Of a DNA stretch of 64,000 bases, positions 61,347 to 64,000 are shown in pieces. How positions within the stretch are numbered: position 1 is the first letter of the stretch; each line of letters starts with the position of its first letter. The translations under genes were made by a program, and so were the position numbers. The notes beneath the pieces were generated by a model, which was not told the DNA's origin, ran no database searches, and was given only the letters and a program-made list of their open reading frames with translations. Source of the stretch: Corynebacterium tuberculostearicum (GTDB lineage Bacteria; Actinomycetota; Actinomycetes; Mycobacteriales; Mycobacteriaceae); assembly GCF_016894265.1 (NCBI RefSeq), contig NZ_CP069791.1, positions 434,001 through 498,000 on the forward strand, read 5' to 3'.

Positions 61347-61545
61347 GACGTACGCGCATTCGCCCGATAAAGTAAAGGCTAGGGCATCTCTTATCAACAG
61401 GCTGAGGCTACCGGGCTGAACCCTTGAAAGTGGGCATCGGAGATTGAATCTATGCCGTCAATTTGAGGGTACGGAACAAAACCCGGGGCACTTCAATTCA
61501 CAAATTCGCTATGCGCGATTTGCACATTGACCGTAGGGTAAGAGT

Positions 61546-61833
61546 ATGCCGCTGACACTCGTTTCCTTATCAACCGACCCAACACCCGACTTGCTTCGAA
61601 CACGCATCGGACAAGCACTTCGCCAAACGCGGATAGCACAATCCAAGACTCTCCAAGACGTAGCCGATGAGGCAAACCTGTCACGATCCCACCTATCAGA
61701 TATTGAACGTGGCAGGAAAGAAGCATCCTCAGAAGTCATTCGCAGCATCCACCAATCCTTAAACCTCAGCATCGACGATTTACTCGACCGCGCCTCACAC
61801 TCGTCGAATCAGGGCCTGTGCCTAGCAGCCTAA
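61546..61833 (+). CDS. XRE-family HTH regulator, ClgR-like
   Basis: 95-aa protein with one HTH domain, RIAQSKTLQDVADEANLSRSHLSDIERGRKEASSEVIRSI shortened here to its hallmark SDIERGRKEASSE, the segment shared with ClgR, activator of clp protease genes. It is about as short as ClgR but the N-terminus differs. A role in proteostasis is only suggested by that motif; the true clgR may lie elsewhere. Confidence 0.75.
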   Translation: MPLTLVSLSTDPTPDLLRTRIGQALRQTRIAQSKTLQDVADEANLSRSHLSDIERGRKEASSEVIRSIHQSLNLSIDDLLDRASHSSNQGLCLAA

Positions 61834-61851
61834 ACACATCCAAGCACCGAT

Positions 61852-62592
61852 TTACAGTCCGCCTGAGGCCGTAATCATTTGGCCAGTAACCCAGCGCGAC
61901 TCTGGCCCCGCAAGGAAAGCGGCTACCTTTGCAATATCTTCCGGGCGGCCCAACCTACCCATAGGGGTCATCTGTGCGAGCTGTTGCCTTAGTTCCGGGT
62001 CCGGATTGGCCTCTTGCTGGCCGTCGGTATCTGTTACTCCTGGCCGAATTGCGTTGACCGTAATATCTTTAGCTGCAAGTTCTTTAGCAGCTACTTGCGT
62101 CAGTGCTTCCAAAGCAGACTTCCCCGCGCAATACTCAGCGATCCCAGGTTGCGGCAACAAAGTATTCAACGACGAAATATTAATAATGGAACTTCCCTGA
62201 GGCATCGAAGGAGCAAGATGCTTAATAAGCAGGAAAGGGGCCGTCGCATTAATAGTGATGGCCTTATTCCATTCGTCTAACTCAGTATCAACTATGGGCC
62301 CGATCTCAGTTCCGGCACTGGCGTTGTTGACAACGACATTAAAAAGACCTTCTTGCGCTAGCTCTTTAACCGTTTCTTCGACAGAATCACTGGCACTTAG
62401 ATCTGCACGTACAGCACGAACCTGATAGCCCCGGGACGACAAATCAGTGACCGCCTCATCCGCAGCGGTGCGGTTACTATTCCACGTCAGTACAACGTCG
62501 TACCCACCCCGTGCAAGGGTTTCTACTACCGCACGTCCAATACCACGCGACCCACCAGTAACTAATGCGGCTTTCTTCGTTGATTGTTCCAT
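61852..62592 (-). CDS. short-chain dehydrogenase/reductase
   Basis: 246-aa SDR. Coenzyme motif TGGSRGIGRA near residue 13; NNASAG, Ser in INISSLN, and the catalytic YCAGK are present, as is the C-terminal GRPEDIAKVAAFL typical of FabG-like enzymes. NADP(H)-dependent, substrate unknown. ATG 62592 is preferred over 62616 because MEQSTKKAALVTGG is the usual start distance. Convergent with the ClgR-like gene. Confidence 0.9.
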   Translation of the reverse strand: MEQSTKKAALVTGGSRGIGRAVVETLARGGYDVVLTWNSNRTAADEAVTDLSSRGYQVRAVRADLSASDSVEETVKELAQEGLFNVVVNNASAGTEIGPIVDTELDEWNKAITINATAPFLLIKHLAPSMPQGSSIINISSLNTLLPQPGIAEYCAGKSALEALTQVAAKELAAKDITVNAIRPGVTDTDGQQEANPDPELRQQLAQMTPMGRLGRPEDIAKVAAFLAGPESRWVTGQMITASGGL

Positions 62593-62770
62593 GCCGTCAA
62601 TAATCCCCATCCCCACATAAAAAAGCCACGGATTCCGCTCCTAGCGAAATCCCTCCGAACTCGCGAACCCATAACCCATCGTCACATCAAACATTGCCCT
62701 CAAACGGGATGTGCGCCCTCAATCCCCGCACGTTCAATCCTCGGCCCTTAAAAACCGGAAAACGAAAGAA

Positions 62771-62810
62771 ACCGGAGGTAACATACCCTTTCGAGTTTGT
62801 TACTTCCGGT
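62771..62810 (-). terminator. terminator of tRNA-Leu
   Basis: 13-bp stem with one mismatch (62771-62783 with 62798-62810); on the minus strand TTTCTTTCGTTTT follows, 24 bases after the tRNA CCA end. Confidence 0.7.
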
Positions 62811-62833
62811 CGTGCAGTTTGTTCAACTGCTCA

Positions 62834-62921
62834 TGGTGCCCGGGGCGGGACTTGAACCCGCACGTCCTTATCGAACACTGGCACCTGAAGCCAGCGCGTC
62901 TGCCAATTCCGCCACCCGGGC
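62834..62921 (-). tRNA. tRNA-Leu (CAG)
   Basis: Minus-strand cloverleaf of 85 bases plus encoded CCA. Acceptor stem GCCCGGG pairs with CCCGGGC, the anticodon loop TTCAGGT gives anticodon CAG, there is a long variable arm as expected for leucine, and the T-loop is GGTTCAAGTCC. Confidence 0.95.
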
Positions 62922-63073
62922 AGGGTGTGAATGTCTTAGCGACTTGATAAAGATACCACGAATGCTCCTCAGAACTACAAATCTGCAGGAAAAATAAACT
63001 ATTTCGGGGAAGGAGCAGCGAAATTTCTGGGAACTTTCGCGTCGCCATCTACGTTTCGAGGGAGTGAACAAAC

Positions 63074-63096
63074 TATACTGATCGCTACTGATCGCT
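63074..63096 (+). promoter_or_regulatory. fhaA promoter with tandem 10-bp repeat
   Basis: TATACT (63074-63079) is the likely -10; the decamer ACTGATCGCT is repeated head to tail at 63077-63086 and 63087-63096, overlapping the transcription start. Confidence 0.45.
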
Positions 63097-63120
63097 GCAT
63101 GGTGGAAAGGAGAATGGCTC

Positions 63121-63954
63121 GTGGCGTTTTTGGAAAAGCTGGCGAAGCTGGACTCCGCCATGCAACGCGGCCTTGATAATGGCATGGCTCTTGTCTTCGG
63201 CGGCAAGGTCGTTCCAGCGGAGATTGATGAGCTTTTAAAGCAGGAAGCCCAGGATAATCTCGCACGCGGGGACGATGACAACCTTTATAGTCCGAATGTG
63301 ATGACTGTGGGTGTCTCCTCCAAGGATTTGGAGAACTTGTCGCAGGATCGCAATTTGCCGGCCGATTGTGCAGACCAGTTGACGCGGTTTATTCGCAATA
63401 GCGGATGGTCCCTCGCGGGCCCCGTGATTGTGCGAGTGGCGGAGGAATCTGGTTTGCGCACGGGTCAGCTTCGCGTGTCCTCGTTTATTGATCACGAGCC
63501 CACGGAAGAGACCGGTTTTGAGGCTATTTTCCACGACTTTGATGGTCAGGAGGACCAGATGACCGAGCAGCACGAGAATACGGCTGATGACGCGGTAACT
63601 ACCGCTTTCATTGCTCCAGATAGTCAACCCGCCCCGCAGCCGCAGGGCCCCGCAGTCAACCTGATGCTGCAGGATGGCTCTTCGCGCGTTTATCACGTGC
63701 AAGAAGGCTCCAATATTATCGGCCGCAGCAATGACGCGGACCTGCGCCTTCCGGATACGGGCGTATCCCGCCAGCACGCGGAAATCACCTGGAACGGCCA
63801 GGATGCGGTGCTGGTGGATTTGCAGTCCACTAATGGCACCACGGTGAATGAGACGCCGATTGATAATTGGCTGCTGGCCGATGGCGATGTGATCACTATG
63901 GGCCATTCCCACATCGAGGTCCGCATCACGGGCCTTGATTCGCACAGCTACTAA
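63121..63954 (+). CDS. fhaA: FhaA, FHA-domain protein of the cell-division/kinase cluster
   Basis: 277-aa protein: an N-terminal DUF3662 domain (about 1-125), an acidic disordered linker, and a C-terminal FHA domain from about 185 with IIGRSNDADLRL, VSRQHAEI and STNGTTVNE, the phosphothreonine-binding loops. In mycobacteria and corynebacteria FhaA binds phosphorylated MviN/MurJ-type proteins and controls peptidoglycan synthesis at the pole. GTG at 63121 after AAAGGAG. Followed within 25 bases by fhaB. Confidence 0.93.
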   Translation: MAFLEKLAKLDSAMQRGLDNGMALVFGGKVVPAEIDELLKQEAQDNLARGDDDNLYSPNVMTVGVSSKDLENLSQDRNLPADCADQLTRFIRNSGWSLAGPVIVRVAEESGLRTGQLRVSSFIDHEPTEETGFEAIFHDFDGQEDQMTEQHENTADDAVTTAFIAPDSQPAPQPQGPAVNLMLQDGSSRVYHVQEGSNIIGRSNDADLRLPDTGVSRQHAEITWNGQDAVLVDLQSTNGTTVNETPIDNWLLADGDVITMGHSHIEVRITGLDSHSY

Positions 63955-63979
63955 GTTCAGTTAAGGAAGGGAGGTCGCC

Positions 63980-64000
63980 ATGGATGCAGTCATCATGCTG
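63980..64000 (+). CDS. fhaB: start of FhaB (truncated by window end)
   Basis: ATG at 63980 preceded by GGAAGGGAGG. The visible residues MDAVIML match the hydrophobic N-terminus of FhaB, which always follows fhaA in corynebacteria. Confidence 0.65.

Noticed and set aside
1..64000. CRISPR array
   Set aside because: No regularly spaced direct repeats with unique spacers were seen; the only repeats are the IS copies, the 20-bp pair, the TGAACTA iterons and one tandem decamer.

Overview
The window is chromosomal DNA from a Corynebacterium. The evidence is a SpaD/SpaH-type sortase-assembled pilus cluster, a CmtR/P-type ATPase metal pair, a bioB-bsaP pair behind a BioQ-like operator, a betA/betT/betB choline block with a GlxR-consensus site, DtxR-like iron boxes, and fhaA followed by the start of fhaB (the edge of the actinobacterial cell-division kinase cluster). 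Several genes also have a -10 hexamer ending 5-8 bases before an ATG, as expected for corynebacterial leaderless mRNAs. I cannot name the species.

Layout. 1-8.2 kb: housekeeping and transport genes (M13 peptidase, a small anchored protein plus PrsW protease, serine hydrolase, two SMR pumps, ATL repair protein, VOC and S4 proteins, lipoprotein esterase, YbjQ, LysE exporter). 8.3-14.2 kb: an accessory stretch with a decayed LysE gene, a VOC gene and a HEPN-like TIGR02391 gene between 20-bp imperfect repeats, a gene-poor segment, the cmtR-metal ATPase operon, and small ORFs or gene remnants. 14.2-20.3 kb: choline uptake and oxidation to glycine betaine. 20.3-21.6 kb: FMN reductase and AlkB.

22.1-33.2 kb: a pilus island bounded by two inverted 1314-bp IS3-family copies. 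It holds a shaft pilin, a class C sortase, a minor pilin and a vWA tip adhesin on the minus strand, and a second class C sortase divergently. The outer flanks of the two IS copies join in frame into one 69-codon ORF, so the whole 11 kb looks like an insertion into a small gene.

33.4-59.3 kb: core metabolism and regulation (acetyltransferase, HrpB helicase, transporters, DUF885 peptidase, LOG protein, ROK regulator, HAD protein, ferritin, SulP transporter, purine salvage, ArsR-MFS pair, lipase, sirtuin, bioB-bsaP, M20 peptidase, a second anchored-protein plus PrsW module, HNH protein, LURP-one-like protein). 59.9-64 kb: methyltransferase, two small HTH proteins (one coupled to a membrane peptide), SDR, tRNA-Leu(CAG), fhaA and the start of fhaB.

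The most interesting unexplained features are: the duplicated two-gene module in which a small membrane-anchored protein with a conserved Cys pair precedes a PrsW protease (1734-3167 and 56158-57389); the IS-bounded pilus island; a candidate iron-controlled leader or small RNA upstream of the ArsR-MFS operon (49158-49304); and the HEPN-like gene in the small inserted block near 9-10 kb.
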